IMG/VR virus record: IMGVR_UViG_3300042904_000257 | Coordinates: 1 to 34,657 of that record | Source of the DNA: a virus | Reading direction: 5' to 3' (one strand) | Length of the DNA: 34,657 bases | In this document: positions 5,927-13,188 of the stretch, one piece after another | Layout: the number at the start of each line of letters is the position of its first letter | Position numbering within the stretch: position 1 is the stretch's first letter | Position numbers and translations under genes: made by a program | Notes under the pieces: model-generated | What the model was told of the DNA's origin: nothing | The model's input: only the letters and a program-made list of their open reading frames with translations | The model's database searches: none

Positions 5927-7156
5927 TCAGGCCGGCTGCTGCCAGCCGAAGTCGTGTGCGTTCGTCGGGTTGATGCCGAACCGGGCCAGGACGTCCCAGT
6001 CGGGGGAGGACTTCAGGAACTCCCCTTGCACCCACCGCAGGTCACCGGTCGACAACCTGGGCGTGCTGGTCGACCGGTTCCCCTGGGTTGCGGTACGGAC
6101 GCCCGCAGTGGTCGCTTCGATGGCGTTCAACAGGGTCTGCCCGGTCAGCGGCCGGTGCCGCTCGACAGTCGCCAGGTGCTTGAGTCCGTCGCGCACCTGC
6201 TCGTAGGTGAACCGTTCGAGCGCACGGGCAACCACAGTTCGGACGCCCATGAAGGCCGACATCTTGGCCATGGCCTCGTGGTAGCTCGTTGCGAGGTGCT
6301 GCGCCTGCCGTGCCCGCTCGGCCTTGGCCGGGTCCACCGGCTTCGCCTGCCGTGGCTTCTTGGCGTTCTTCGCGGGCTTCCTCGGTGCCGGGTCGGTGGG
6401 CACGTCGAACAGCCGGTCGCCGTCCTCGACGATGTCCGCGTCGATGACCGTCGGGGCGTCCTTGCCCTCTTCGGAGAGCGCGAACGTGACGGGCGTGGAA
6501 GGGGCATCTTCGGCGCGCGACGCGTCAGCGTCCGCCCGGTACGTAGTACCGGCATGGAGTTCAGTAGTTAGTACTTGGGAGTTCAAGGGAGTTACAGCGC
6601 TCTGACCAGCGGATGTCCGACCAACTTGGGCGTGACTCACGCCCAACTCTTGCGTGACATCGGCACCTGTCACGGTGGAGTTCTGCGTGACACTCTCGTC
6701 TGTCACGCCCAACTCTGGCGTGATGTCACGCCCAAGTTCACCGTGACCGTCACGCGAGATTTGAGCGTGACTCCCGTCCTTGCGCTGCTGGCGCTCCCGC
6801 TGCTTGCGCTCGCGATCGGAGGCCCTCTTGCGCTCCAACCGGGACTCCACCACCTCGTCCCGCTCGTGCTGGACGTGGATGTTCAGCGCCCACCCGTCGG
6901 CACCGTTCGACGCCTTCTCGGACCGGACGTAGCCACGCTCGACGAGTCGCGCGAGCACCTCGTCCAGCTCCGCTAGATCGACCAGACCTTGACGGGCCAG
7001 CGTGTCCACCGAGACGAACACGTCGGTGCCGTTGTTCTGTGCGTAGGTGGCCATGATGAGCAAGATGTGGTGGGCCACGCGGTCCTTGCGCTTCTTGTGG
7101 ATCATCATGGGCACGTCGCGCGCCCACCGGATCGCCGTGAACCGCGTCTTCGGCAT
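5927..7156 (-). CDS. Replication initiator, lambda-O-like winged-helix protein
   Basis: A 409-aa protein. Residues 1-100 form a helix-turn-helix initiator domain: TRFTAIRWARDVP, then HHILLIMATYAQNNGTDVFVSVDTLA and LDEVLARLVERGYV. A charged linker (about 105-135) leads into a segment with repeated ELGVT/ELGVSHAQVG motifs, encoded by the iteron DNA at 6626-6771. A helical C-terminal domain (about 270-405) could recruit a helicase or loader. An origin placed inside the initiator gene is the lambda O arrangement. It heads the replication genes; the accessory protein follows immediately. Confidence 0.7.
   Translation of the reverse strand: MPKTRFTAIRWARDVPMMIHKKRKDRVAHHILLIMATYAQNNGTDVFVSVDTLARQGLVDLAELDEVLARLVERGYVRSEKASNGADGWALNIHVQHERDEVVESRLERKRASDRERKQRERQQRKDGSHAQISRDGHGELGRDITPELGVTDESVTQNSTVTGADVTQELGVSHAQVGRTSAGQSAVTPLNSQVLTTELHAGTTYRADADASRAEDAPSTPVTFALSEEGKDAPTVIDADIVEDGDRLFDVPTDPAPRKPAKNAKKPRQAKPVDPAKAERARQAQHLATSYHEAMAKMSAFMGVRTVVARALERFTYEQVRDGLKHLATVERHRPLTGQTLLNAIEATTAGVRTATQGNRSTSTPRLSTGDLRWVQGEFLKSSPDWDVLARFGINPTNAHDFGWQQPA
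6626..6771. other. Iteron array, likely origin of replication
   Basis: About ten copies of GCGTGA[CT] or its complement lie in 146 bp inside the initiator gene. The best-conserved forms are TTGGGCGTGA at 6626-6635 and its complement TCACGCCCAA at 6637-6646, 6703-6712 and 6726-6735. The first two make a near-touching perfect palindrome with one central base. Weaker copies lie at 6652, 6685, 6718, 6741, 6749 and 6764. The arrangement matches iteron origins bound by the protein they encode. AT content is not strongly raised here; an unwinding element was not identified. Confidence 0.6.
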
Positions 7157-7159
7157 GAT

Positions 7160-7555
7160 CTAGCCTGCCTGCCTGGTGACACACCGGTCGCAGAACGTCG
7201 CGCCCACGTCCGCGTTCACGAGCCGGAGCGCTTCCTCCGGGGTGTACGGGGCTACCACCGTCTCGGGCCGGTCGCCGATCAAGGCGTTGTCGGCGTGCCA
7301 GTCCGCGATGCAGTTGTCGCCGACGCCGTGGAGCACGATCGGGTGGGCACCCTGGAAGGCGTAGTAGCCCGGCTCGGGCACGTACGCCCAGTACGCGTTC
7401 CAGAACAGGCCGGCGTCGGCGTCGGCCTCGGCGTCGCTCAGCGCCGTGTGCTGCCGCTCGAACTCGGACTCCAGCTCGGCGCGACGACGCTGGGCGTAGG
7501 CCACGATCTCCTTCAACGCCTCGACCTCATCGGCCTGCGTCTTGTAGGGGATGGA
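7160..7555 (-). CDS. Hypothetical early protein, 131 aa
   Basis: The GTG at 7555 has AGGAGG about 5 nt upstream. The N-terminal half is a charged helix (EVEALKEIVAYAQRRRAELESEFERQ), likely a coiled coil. The C-terminal half contains CIADWHADN and a final CDRCVTRQ, so a metal site is possible. It precedes the initiator by a few bases. No family was recognised. Confidence 0.6.
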   Translation of the reverse strand, partial: SIPYKTQADEVEALKEIVAYAQRRRAELESEFERQHTALSDAEADADAGLFWNAYWAYVPEPGYYAFQGAHPIVLHGVGDNCIADWHADNALIGDRPETVVAPYTPEEALRLVNADVGATFCDRCVTRQAG

Positions 7556-7622
7556 CACTTCCCCTCCTCTCCTGGTGAGAGGCGGGGCCGCCCGTGCTGG
7601 ACGACCCCGCATCCGATCGGGG

Positions 7623-8468
7623 TTAGCTGGCGTCCGGGACGAGACGTGGGCCGCCCCACAGCTCCCGGTAGTGGGTGACCGGGGTCAACGGGCGGGCCTC
7701 GTCGGTGATCAGCCGCTCCGCCACGAACGCGGCGTCCGGGTTGGGCGACATGCCTGCCAACACCCAGAGCAGGTTCTCGCTGACGCTCACCGACGCCGCG
7801 CCGTCCACGTCCGAGACCCCCCACCACTCGGTGGGGAACCTGTCCTCCACGCGCACCCCGAAGCAGTGGGCGAACTGGTCGAGCGCTGCCCGGTACCGCG
7901 GGTCGTCACGCCCGACCCAAGGGATCTGGACGCTGTTCTCCTTGTGGTCGTCGAGCCACTCCGTCGCGTACCGAGTCCACGCCTCGTCGACCGGCAGGCG
8001 GTCGTCCCATTCCGTGTACCAGTCGCCCTGGGCGTAGCGGGCGGCGAACTCGCGCGGGTCGCCGTAGGCGTCGGCCCCGATGTGCTCGGCGTTGACGTGC
8101 CGCTCGTAGGCGAAGACCAAGGCCTCCGTGTGGGCGGTGTGCTCCTCGATCTCGGCACCGAACGCGACGTCCACGACGGCGTTCAAGATCTCGCGCAACT
8201 GGGTGCGCTTGTAGCGCTGCGGCGAGTGGGCGGCGTCCTTGGCCAGCATCAACCACGCCATCGACGGGGCAGCGTCGGCGATGTACTCCTTGGCGCACGC
8301 CTCGTGCATCCACCGTTCGTGCGTCTTGGCGATCCGGTCACCGGAGACGAACGTCTCGCCGCACTTCGGGCACGGCGTCGCCTTGGTGTACGTGCTGCCG
8401 TCGCTGACCGCCAGGATCGCGGGGCCGGTGGACACGATCGTCGCGAGGGTGAAGGGAGGGCGCTTCAT
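7623..8468 (-). CDS. Zinc-finger-containing early protein, 281 aa
   Basis: The ATG overlaps the stop of the antirepressor-like gene (ATGA). C33, C36, H55 and C58 (CPKCGETF, then WMHEACAKEY) make a plausible treble-clef zinc site of the PARP/HNH-adjacent type. The remaining 220 residues are acidic and Trp-rich (DDRLPVDEAWTRYATEWLDD) and match nothing recognised. It could be an anti-host early protein. A 67-bp gap with a weak stem separates it from the next gene. Confidence 0.6.
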   Translation of the reverse strand: MKRPPFTLATIVSTGPAILAVSDGSTYTKATPCPKCGETFVSGDRIAKTHERWMHEACAKEYIADAAPSMAWLMLAKDAAHSPQRYKRTQLREILNAVVDVAFGAEIEEHTAHTEALVFAYERHVNAEHIGADAYGDPREFAARYAQGDWYTEWDDRLPVDEAWTRYATEWLDDHKENSVQIPWVGRDDPRYRAALDQFAHCFGVRVEDRFPTEWWGVSDVDGAASVSVSENLLWVLAGMSPNPDAAFVAERLITDEARPLTPVTHYRELWGGPRLVPDAS

Positions 8469-9283
8469 GCTGCGTCGCCTTTCGTCTGGTACTTCGCCGG
8501 GTTGATCAGCGGGAACGCCGCCGCCCACACCCAGTCCGGGTAGGAGTTGTGGGAGCCGTGGTGCACGCTCGGCACCGCGACGGGTTCGATGCCGTGCTCC
8601 TTGGCGATGCCGCGGGCACGCCGGGACACCGCCGCCAGGTACTGCGGGTCGGTCAGGAACTTCTGCCGGATGGCGTAGGACCGGGCCGTCGGCCAGCCCT
8701 CGTCGTTCTCCACCGCCTCGATCCGCCGGGTTGCCTCCTCCAGCGCGGTACGGGCGCCGTTCAGCTCGGAGGTCAGCCGCTGGATCCTGTGCTCCTGGTC
8801 GTCGAGCTGGGCACCCTGCCGGCGCTGCTCGTTCTCCAACCGACCCTGCCGGAGCAGCATCGCGATGTCCCGCTGGATGTCCGGCGGCATCGACGCGAGG
8901 TCTGACTTCATCACCTCGGCGTCACCGGTCTGCTCGGCGAAGTACGCCTGAGCCGCCGCGACCTCGGGCTTGTTCGGGTCGCCGTTCATGGCCACGAGGT
9001 AGGCACCTCGACGGGTCAGCTCGAAGTCGTCACCCGCGTTGCCGCCACCCTGCGGACGCTGGCCAGCCAGTTTCGGGGATCGCCGGAAGTGGATGTCAAC
9101 GTCCGCGCCGGTGTTCGCCGCCGCCTTCATGGCCCGGTTGAGCGGGGTCAAGAACGACTCCCACCGCGCGTAGCCGGTCACCGGCTGGAGATCGCGAGCG
9201 GTCCAGAACTCGCTCCCGTCCGGTCGCGTGCGCTTGATCTGCTCGAACGGCGAGATGCCCGCCGTGTACAGGTCGATGGTCAT
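8465..9283 (-). CDS. BRO-N/DinD-like phage antirepressor
   Basis: A 272-aa protein. Residues about 10-120 match the BRO-N/DinD pattern: FWTARDLQPVTGYARWESF, a basic helix (LNRAMKAAANTG), FELTRRGAYLVAMNGDPNKPEVAAAQAYFAEQT. A coiled coil follows (about 130-190), then a C-terminal DNA-binding-like domain (AIRQKFLTDPQYLAAVSRRARGIAKE). Phage proteins of this build relieve repression or act in the DNA-damage response. It is placed early in the leftward operon under repressor control, which fits an antirepressor. It has overlapping starts and stops with both neighbours. Confidence 0.75.
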   Translation of the reverse strand: MTIDLYTAGISPFEQIKRTRPDGSEFWTARDLQPVTGYARWESFLTPLNRAMKAAANTGADVDIHFRRSPKLAGQRPQGGGNAGDDFELTRRGAYLVAMNGDPNKPEVAAAQAYFAEQTGDAEVMKSDLASMPPDIQRDIAMLLRQGRLENEQRRQGAQLDDQEHRIQRLTSELNGARTALEEATRRIEAVENDEGWPTARSYAIRQKFLTDPQYLAAVSRRARGIAKEHGIEPVAVPSVHHGSHNSYPDWVWAAAFPLINPAKYQTKGDAA

Positions 9284-9555
9284 CGCCGACGCCCTTCCGC
9301 CGTGGTCACGCTTTCCCTGAACTGCTGCGCCTGGGCGCGGTTGTAGGACTCGGCGTCGAACGCCGCGCGCCACAACACGGCGTCGGTCTCCGGGTCGGTC
9401 TGAACGGCGGCGAAGAACTCCGCCATCGCGTCGTGCGCCTCGGCGACCACGAGCAGGCGGGCGCACACCTGCTCGTCGTTCTCGTTGGGCATGGTCAACG
9501 CGGCGGTCATTGCCGCGCGGGCCGCGTCGAACTGCTTCATGAGGTCGGCGTTCAC
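9280..9555 (-). CDS. Hypothetical early protein, 91 aa
   Basis: The GTG at 9555 overlaps the upstream stop (GTGA), and its own stop overlaps the next ATG (ATGA). It is all-helical by pattern (LMKQFDAARAAMTAALTMPN, LVVAEAHDAMAEFFAAV), with no Cys and a basic C-terminus. The function is unknown. Confidence 0.6.
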   Translation of the reverse strand: MNADLMKQFDAARAAMTAALTMPNENDEQVCARLLVVAEAHDAMAEFFAAVQTDPETDAVLWRAAFDAESYNRAQAQQFRESVTTAEGRRR

Positions 9556-9895
9556 CGTGCCCTCCCGTCCGCGGGCCGCGTGACCTGCCTGATCTCGGCG
9601 AGCTTCTCGGCGGCGGCGTCCAACTGGTCGGCCGCGCGGCGTAGCTTGGCGGCCAACTTCCGGGCCGCCGCCGCGTCCATGTCCCACTCCTCGACCTGGC
9701 CTCGCAGGTGATCGACGCCGGCCCGGAGTAGCTGTCCGTGGGTGTCGTCTCGTCCAAGGCCGAGATGGTCACGTCGAGCAGGGCGCGCGGGCCGCTCACC
9801 CGATGGGCGTGCAACTCGCTGTGCCGGGTCGGGTCCGCGGGCTTGGGGTGCTTGACCGTGCACCACGTCGGGTGCGGCGTAGATGAAGTGGTCAT
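9552..9895 (-). pseudogene. DUF6907-like protein, frameshifted
   Basis: The start ATG overlaps the upstream stop (ATGA) and gives MTTSSTPHPTWCTVKHPKP, running to about SYSGPASITC. The continuation in that frame is Arg-rich noise. A second frame starting near 9695 gives VEEWDMDAAAARKLAAKLRR, AADQLDAAAEKLAEIRQ, and ends at a stop overlapping the next gene's GTG. That second half matches the C-terminus of the paralogue at 10218-10613 (MTSRQARWLADRLREAADRA). One base added or two lost near 9686-9700 would restore the gene. It is either a real mutation or a sequence error. Confidence 0.6.
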
Positions 9896-10221
9896 CGGGC
9901 CACCTCCAGCCACCGCGGCTTGAGGTTGCGGGCGGAGGTGTACTCGGCGAGCCACAACCCGAGGTCGTGCAAGTCGCCGTCCGGCCTCTCGACGCCGTCG
10001 CAGAACACCTTGACGTCGCCGTGCGCGGACTCGGTGCCGCCGATGCGCACCTCCAGCGCGCGGACCACCAGGTAGCCAGCCACGTCGCCCGCGAACACAT
10101 CGCGCTCGTGGTGGCGGACCTCCACGTCGCCAGCGACCAGCGTGAACTCGTGGTCGACCGGCAGGCCGCACCACTTCGGGCAGGGGAACTGCGCCACGAC
10201 GGACGCGACGGAAGAGGTCAT
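9892..10221 (-). CDS. DUF6907-like small protein, 109 aa
   Basis: The N-terminus has FPCPKWCGLPVDHEF, a Cys-Trp-Cys-His signature shared with the neighbouring gene at 9895 (HPTWCTVKH). It is followed by beta-rich sequence and a C-terminal Trp-containing helix (LGLWLAEYTSA). The signature resembles the actinobacterial DUF6907 family, whose function is not known; the assignment is tentative. It overlaps both neighbours by four bases. Confidence 0.6.
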   Translation of the reverse strand: MTSSVASVVAQFPCPKWCGLPVDHEFTLVAGDVEVRHHERDVFAGDVAGYLVVRALEVRIGGTESAHGDVKVFCDGVERPDGDLHDLGLWLAEYTSARNLKPRWLEVAR

Positions 10222-10613
10222 CGCGCGTCCACCTGCCCAGCGGCGAGCAGGTCCGCCCGGTCGGCGGCCTCACGCAGACGGTCGGCGAGCCACCGCGCCT
10301 GCCGGGACGTCATCTCCGCGAAGGGCTGTTCGTCGCTGTCGTCGCCGGACGCACCGAGGTACATGAGGACTTCGCCCTGCTGCTCCCCGGTCTGGAAGTC
10401 CCGCCGGCCGAGGGCCATGAGGTGAACCGGCTGGGTCTTGACCGTGGTCGGCACCCAGCCGGCGGGCTGCTCCGTCCAACAGGTCGGGTCCGGGCGGTAC
10501 TCGGGGTAGGGGGCCGGACGGACGTGCTCCATGCAGCCCGGTAGGCAGTCGAACTCCCGTTCGGTGGCGGGACCGGTGGCGTGTCTGCCACACTCGATGG
10601 TGCTGGAAGACAT
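10218..10613 (-). CDS. DUF6907-like small protein, 131 aa
   Basis: The start at 10613 has GGAGAG about 7 nt upstream; an upstream ATG at 10709 in the same frame is less well supported. CLPGCMEH near residue 25 and a later CW echo the Cys-Trp-Cys signature of the next gene. The C-terminus (MTSRQARWLADRLREAADRA) is clearly related to the broken gene at 9552-9895. This is the first of three tandem relatives. The function is unknown. Confidence 0.6.
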   Translation of the reverse strand: MSSSTIECGRHATGPATEREFDCLPGCMEHVRPAPYPEYRPDPTCWTEQPAGWVPTTVKTQPVHLMALGRRDFQTGEQQGEVLMYLGASGDDSDEQPFAEMTSRQARWLADRLREAADRADLLAAGQVDAR

Positions 10614-10729
10614 CAGCTCTCTCCTAAGGGCGCTGTTCTGGCATCCGACCCGTCCCGGTGGGCAAGACCGAGGGCGGGTCGCTTCGTTGTTCGGGGTGTT
10701 GCTGGGCATGGCGTTGACCTGCCCTCTTG

Positions 10730-10918
10730 TCACGCGGCGGGGTTGTCGCCGCTCATCTGCTCGTCCAACCACTCCTTCACAGCGGACTCCGGCGCCCGTA
10801 GACGTCGTCCCAACCTCACCCACTTCGGCCCCTTGCCGAGGTGCTTCCAGTACCTCCACGTCCCCTCGGGGATACCGGTCTCTGCCGAGACTTCACTGAC
10901 CGTGACCATCCGCTCCAC
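10730..10918 (-). CDS. Winged-helix excisionase/Cro-like protein
   Basis: A 62-aa protein, taken from the GTG at 10918 with GGAGG about 7 nt upstream. An ATG at 10909 is also possible. VTVSEVSAETGIPEGTWRYWKHLG is a MerR/excisionase-type helix-turn-helix, and VRLGRRLRAPESAVKEWLDEQ is the wing and last helix. It diverges from the repressor gene across the operator pair, the position of cro or xis in temperate phages. It could act as the recombination directionality factor for the integrase, as an early repressor, or both. Confidence 0.75.
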   Translation of the reverse strand: MERMVTVSEVSAETGIPEGTWRYWKHLGKGPKWVRLGRRLRAPESAVKEWLDEQMSGDNPAA

Positions 10919-10943
10919 GACCCATCCTCCTGGTGGCGGTTGA

Positions 10944-10959
10944 CCTAACAAACTGTTGT
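10944..10959. promoter_or_regulatory. Operator 1 of the immunity switch
   Basis: CCTAACAAACTGTTGT is repeated at 11015-11030 with one mismatch. Each copy contains a dyad ACAA-N4-TTGT; here AACA-AAC-TGTT is also perfect. This copy covers the predicted start point of the leftward early promoter, so repressor binding would shut the early operon. Confidence 0.6.
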
Positions 10960-10966
10960 CAGTACA

Positions 10967-10995
10967 GGTCTAGCATGTTCGTCCGCACGGCGCAA
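10967..10995 (-). promoter_or_regulatory. Predicted leftward early promoter
   Basis: On the minus strand TTGCGC (10995-10990) and TAGACC (10972-10967) are 17 bp apart. Transcription would begin near 10960, inside operator 1, and run into the excisionase-like gene and the whole early operon. Box matches are moderate. Confidence 0.4.
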
Positions 10996-11014
10996 CCACC
11001 GTGCTGTAGCAGCA

Positions 11015-11035
11015 CCTAACAAACCGTTGTACGCT
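11015..11035 (+). promoter_or_regulatory. Operator 2 with -10 box of the repressor promoter
   Basis: CCTAACAAACCGTTGT (11015-11030) is the second operator copy. TACGCT at 11030-11035 is a plausible -10 box whose start point would fall at the GTG of the repressor (11042), giving a leaderless mRNA. The operator would then cover the spacer, allowing autoregulation. No convincing -35 box was seen. Confidence 0.45.
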
Positions 11036-11041
11036 CATGCC

Positions 11042-11776
11042 GTGCCTAGCCAACGACAGCCAACGGACCGCACCTACCCGTGGGAGACGCAGTTCGTGGC
11101 CAACATGAAGAACCTTCGCGAAGCAAGGGGGATGACTCAGACAGACCTAGCTAAGGCACTTCGATCGGAAGGTCTCCCTTTCCATCAGCAGACGATTCAG
11201 AGGATTGAGTCGGGGGAGCGGCCGGTCAGGCTGAACGAGGCCCACCTGATCGCGGGCTTCTTTCGAGTCAAACCGGAGACCATGACCGAGTCTTTCGTGG
11301 CGACAGACAATCACCTACTATGGGAGATGGAGCGAGTAATAAATGAATCGGTGATATTGGTCGAATCGGTTGTTGAAAGCTATGACGAGTGGACCGATAG
11401 AGTTTCTTCTTTTTTTGTGCAGCTCGAAGAAGTGATCGACCGTGAAGGAGTCTACGACTTCGAACTACTCCCGTACCCTGCGAAGGTCGGACTAGCCTTC
11501 GCCAAACACCTGCTAGCCACCTCACGAAATATCGAAGAGGGCTACCACGGTATTCTTCAACGCTACGGAGACAGGCAAGGCGAGACCCGTGAGGACCGCT
11601 GGATGGTCGCAGATCCGGGTGTCACGGTATACGACAGCATGAGAGAACTGCTGCGCATATTTGAGCACGAACGCCTTGAAGAGCTCTCCCGCGAAAACGC
11701 TTACTCACTGCATTCGAACTTGCGGATATATATCGACAAGAACACTAGGCAGGCGCAAGGCGAGAGCAACGGATAA
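11042..11776 (+). CDS. XRE-family immunity repressor
   Basis: A 244-aa protein from the GTG at 11042; a TTG at 11027 would overlap operator 2 and is less likely. Residues about 17-80 form an XRE helix-turn-helix (NMKNLREARGMTQTDLAKAL, QQTIQRIESGERP). The rest is mostly helical and acidic (ESVVESYDEWTDRVSSFFVQLEE), with no peptidase motif, so it is not a LexA-like self-cleaving repressor. The centre (about 11330-11430) is much richer in A and T than its surroundings. It stands directly upstream of the integrase in the same direction. It most likely represses the leftward early promoter through the two 16-bp repeats. Confidence 0.75.
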   Translation: MPSQRQPTDRTYPWETQFVANMKNLREARGMTQTDLAKALRSEGLPFHQQTIQRIESGERPVRLNEAHLIAGFFRVKPETMTESFVATDNHLLWEMERVINESVILVESVVESYDEWTDRVSSFFVQLEEVIDREGVYDFELLPYPAKVGLAFAKHLLATSRNIEEGYHGILQRYGDRQGETREDRWMVADPGVTVYDSMRELLRIFEHERLEELSRENAYSLHSNLRIYIDKNTRQAQGESNG

Positions 11777-11797
11777 ACCAGCGAAGGGTAAAGTTCC

Positions 11798-13141
11798 ATG
11801 GGCTTCACAAAAGACCTCTGGACAGCTCCGGAGAAGCCGCTGGGAGTAGTCGCCGACCGTGTGGCCGAGTCGGGAGAGAAGTGTCGATGCGGCAAGCCCG
11901 CTGTGAAGGTGTGCACCGTCAAGGGTGGTGCCGACGTGGCCTGGTGCGGCGAGAACAAGCGTCTCCCTAACGCCAGGTACGGCAAGGGCAAGCGGTGGTT
12001 GGCAGTGTGGCACGACCCGGACGGGAACGAGCGCACGAAGGCGTTCGCCAAGAAGACGCCAGCCGACCTGCACTGGCAGGCCCAAGAGACGGACGTCGAG
12101 CGCGGCGACTACCGCGATCCGAAGGCGGGCCGGGAGAAGTTCGCCGAGGTCGCCGAGCGGTGGTTCACGTCCCGTAAGGTCGACCCGTCCAGTGCGATCA
12201 AGTACGAGTCCGTCTACCGCCTGCACGTCGAGCCGGTGTTCGGGCGCAAGTCGGTGAAGGCCATCCGGCCGTCCGACGTGTCAACGTTCCAGACGCAGCT
12301 CGGCGAGCGGTTCGGCCCGTCGACCGTGGCCGCCGCGCGCCTGGTCGTCGTCGGAGTGCTGGACCTCGCGCTAGCCGACGACCTGATCAAGAAGAACCCG
12401 GCGACGAACAAGGTCGTCCAAAGCATCGACACGGAGCCCGCGGGCAAGGTGGTCGCGTGGTCCGACGACGTGGTGTTCACCGTCATCGACGCGCACCCCG
12501 ACCTGCTCCGCGCCATGCCGACGCTCGCCGCCACGTGCGGCCTGCGTGAGGGCGAGCTGTTCGGCATCGCCGAGGAAGACATCGACTTCGAGGCCGGCGT
12601 GGTGCACATCCGGCGACAGCTCAAGAAGCTCGGCCGCGACTACGTGTTCGGGCTTCCCAAGAACGACTCGGAGCGGACAGTGCCGCTCCCCAAGGGCACG
12701 GCGCAGGTACTCCGCGAGCACATCCGGAAGTACTCGCCGCAGCCGCTCACGCTGCCATGGGAGAAGCCGACCGGCGCCCCGGTGACGCACCGCATCTTGT
12801 TTCGGTGGATCGACGGCGGGCACATGAAGCCGCGTGCCTACTCCGAGACGGTGTGGAAGCCGGCGATCGCCGCGGCTGGGGTCATCCCGGCGCCGACGAA
12901 GGACAACCGGGGACGGAGGCGGTACGTCACCACGCGCAAGGAGGGGACGCACCAGCTCCGCCACTACTTCGCGTCGGTGATGCTGGCCGACGGCGTGAAC
13001 GTCAAGGAGCTCGCCGAGTACATGGGCCACCACGACGCGGCATACACACTGAAGAAGTACGTGCACCTGCTGCCCGACTCGCACGACCGCGCCCGGTCGG
13101 CGATGGACGCCCGCATGTTCCGGCCGCGCGCCGTGGGCTGA
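11798..13141 (+). CDS. int: Tyrosine integrase
   Basis: A 447-aa phage integrase. Catalytic residues are R250 (ATCGLREGELFG), K288 in the beta hairpin (GLPKNDSERTVPL), H385 and R388 (THQLRHYF), H411 or H412 (YMGHHDAAYT) and Y421. Residues about 60-105 (GKRWLAVWHDPDG) form the arm-DNA-binding AP2-like domain, and about 112-205 the core-binding SAM-like domain. Ahead of these, C29, C31, C39 and C50 look like an added zinc-ribbon-like segment. It follows the repressor by 21 bp, so both may be expressed in the lysogen. The 3' end points at attP, the usual layout. Confidence 0.95.
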   Translation: MGFTKDLWTAPEKPLGVVADRVAESGEKCRCGKPAVKVCTVKGGADVAWCGENKRLPNARYGKGKRWLAVWHDPDGNERTKAFAKKTPADLHWQAQETDVERGDYRDPKAGREKFAEVAERWFTSRKVDPSSAIKYESVYRLHVEPVFGRKSVKAIRPSDVSTFQTQLGERFGPSTVAAARLVVVGVLDLALADDLIKKNPATNKVVQSIDTEPAGKVVAWSDDVVFTVIDAHPDLLRAMPTLAATCGLREGELFGIAEEDIDFEAGVVHIRRQLKKLGRDYVFGLPKNDSERTVPLPKGTAQVLREHIRKYSPQPLTLPWEKPTGAPVTHRILFRWIDGGHMKPRAYSETVWKPAIAAAGVIPAPTKDNRGRRRYVTTRKEGTHQLRHYFASVMLADGVNVKELAEYMGHHDAAYTLKKYVHLLPDSHDRARSAMDARMFRPRAVG

Positions 13142-13145
13142 CGGC

Positions 13146-13161
13146 GGGTGTCATGACACCC
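13146..13161. promoter_or_regulatory. Perfect 16-bp palindrome after int
   Basis: GGGTGTCATGACACCC is a spacer-free perfect palindrome 5 bp past the integrase stop. With no loop it is unlikely to be a terminator and is better read as a protein-binding site, possibly for an accessory protein acting at attP. Confidence 0.4.
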
Positions 13162-13188
13162 GGTCGGACGGCCGGGTTCTGTAGCTCG

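Noticed and set aside
6626-6771. CRISPR-like reading of the repeats in the initiator gene
   Set aside because: The repeats are only 7-12 bp, in both directions, and unevenly spaced; no cas genes are present. Iterons explain them better.
7575-7620. GC-rich stem between two early genes
   Set aside because: Only about 6 bp with a long loop; too weak to call a terminator in DNA of this composition.
10614-10729. Separate small gene upstream of the first Cys-Trp-Cys protein
   Set aside because: The frame is the same as the downstream gene and has no good ribosome site at its ATG (10709); it is treated as leader sequence.
11015-11042. Upstream TTG (11027) as the repressor start
   Set aside because: It would lie inside operator 2 with no ribosome site; the GTG at 11042 is better placed relative to the -10 box.
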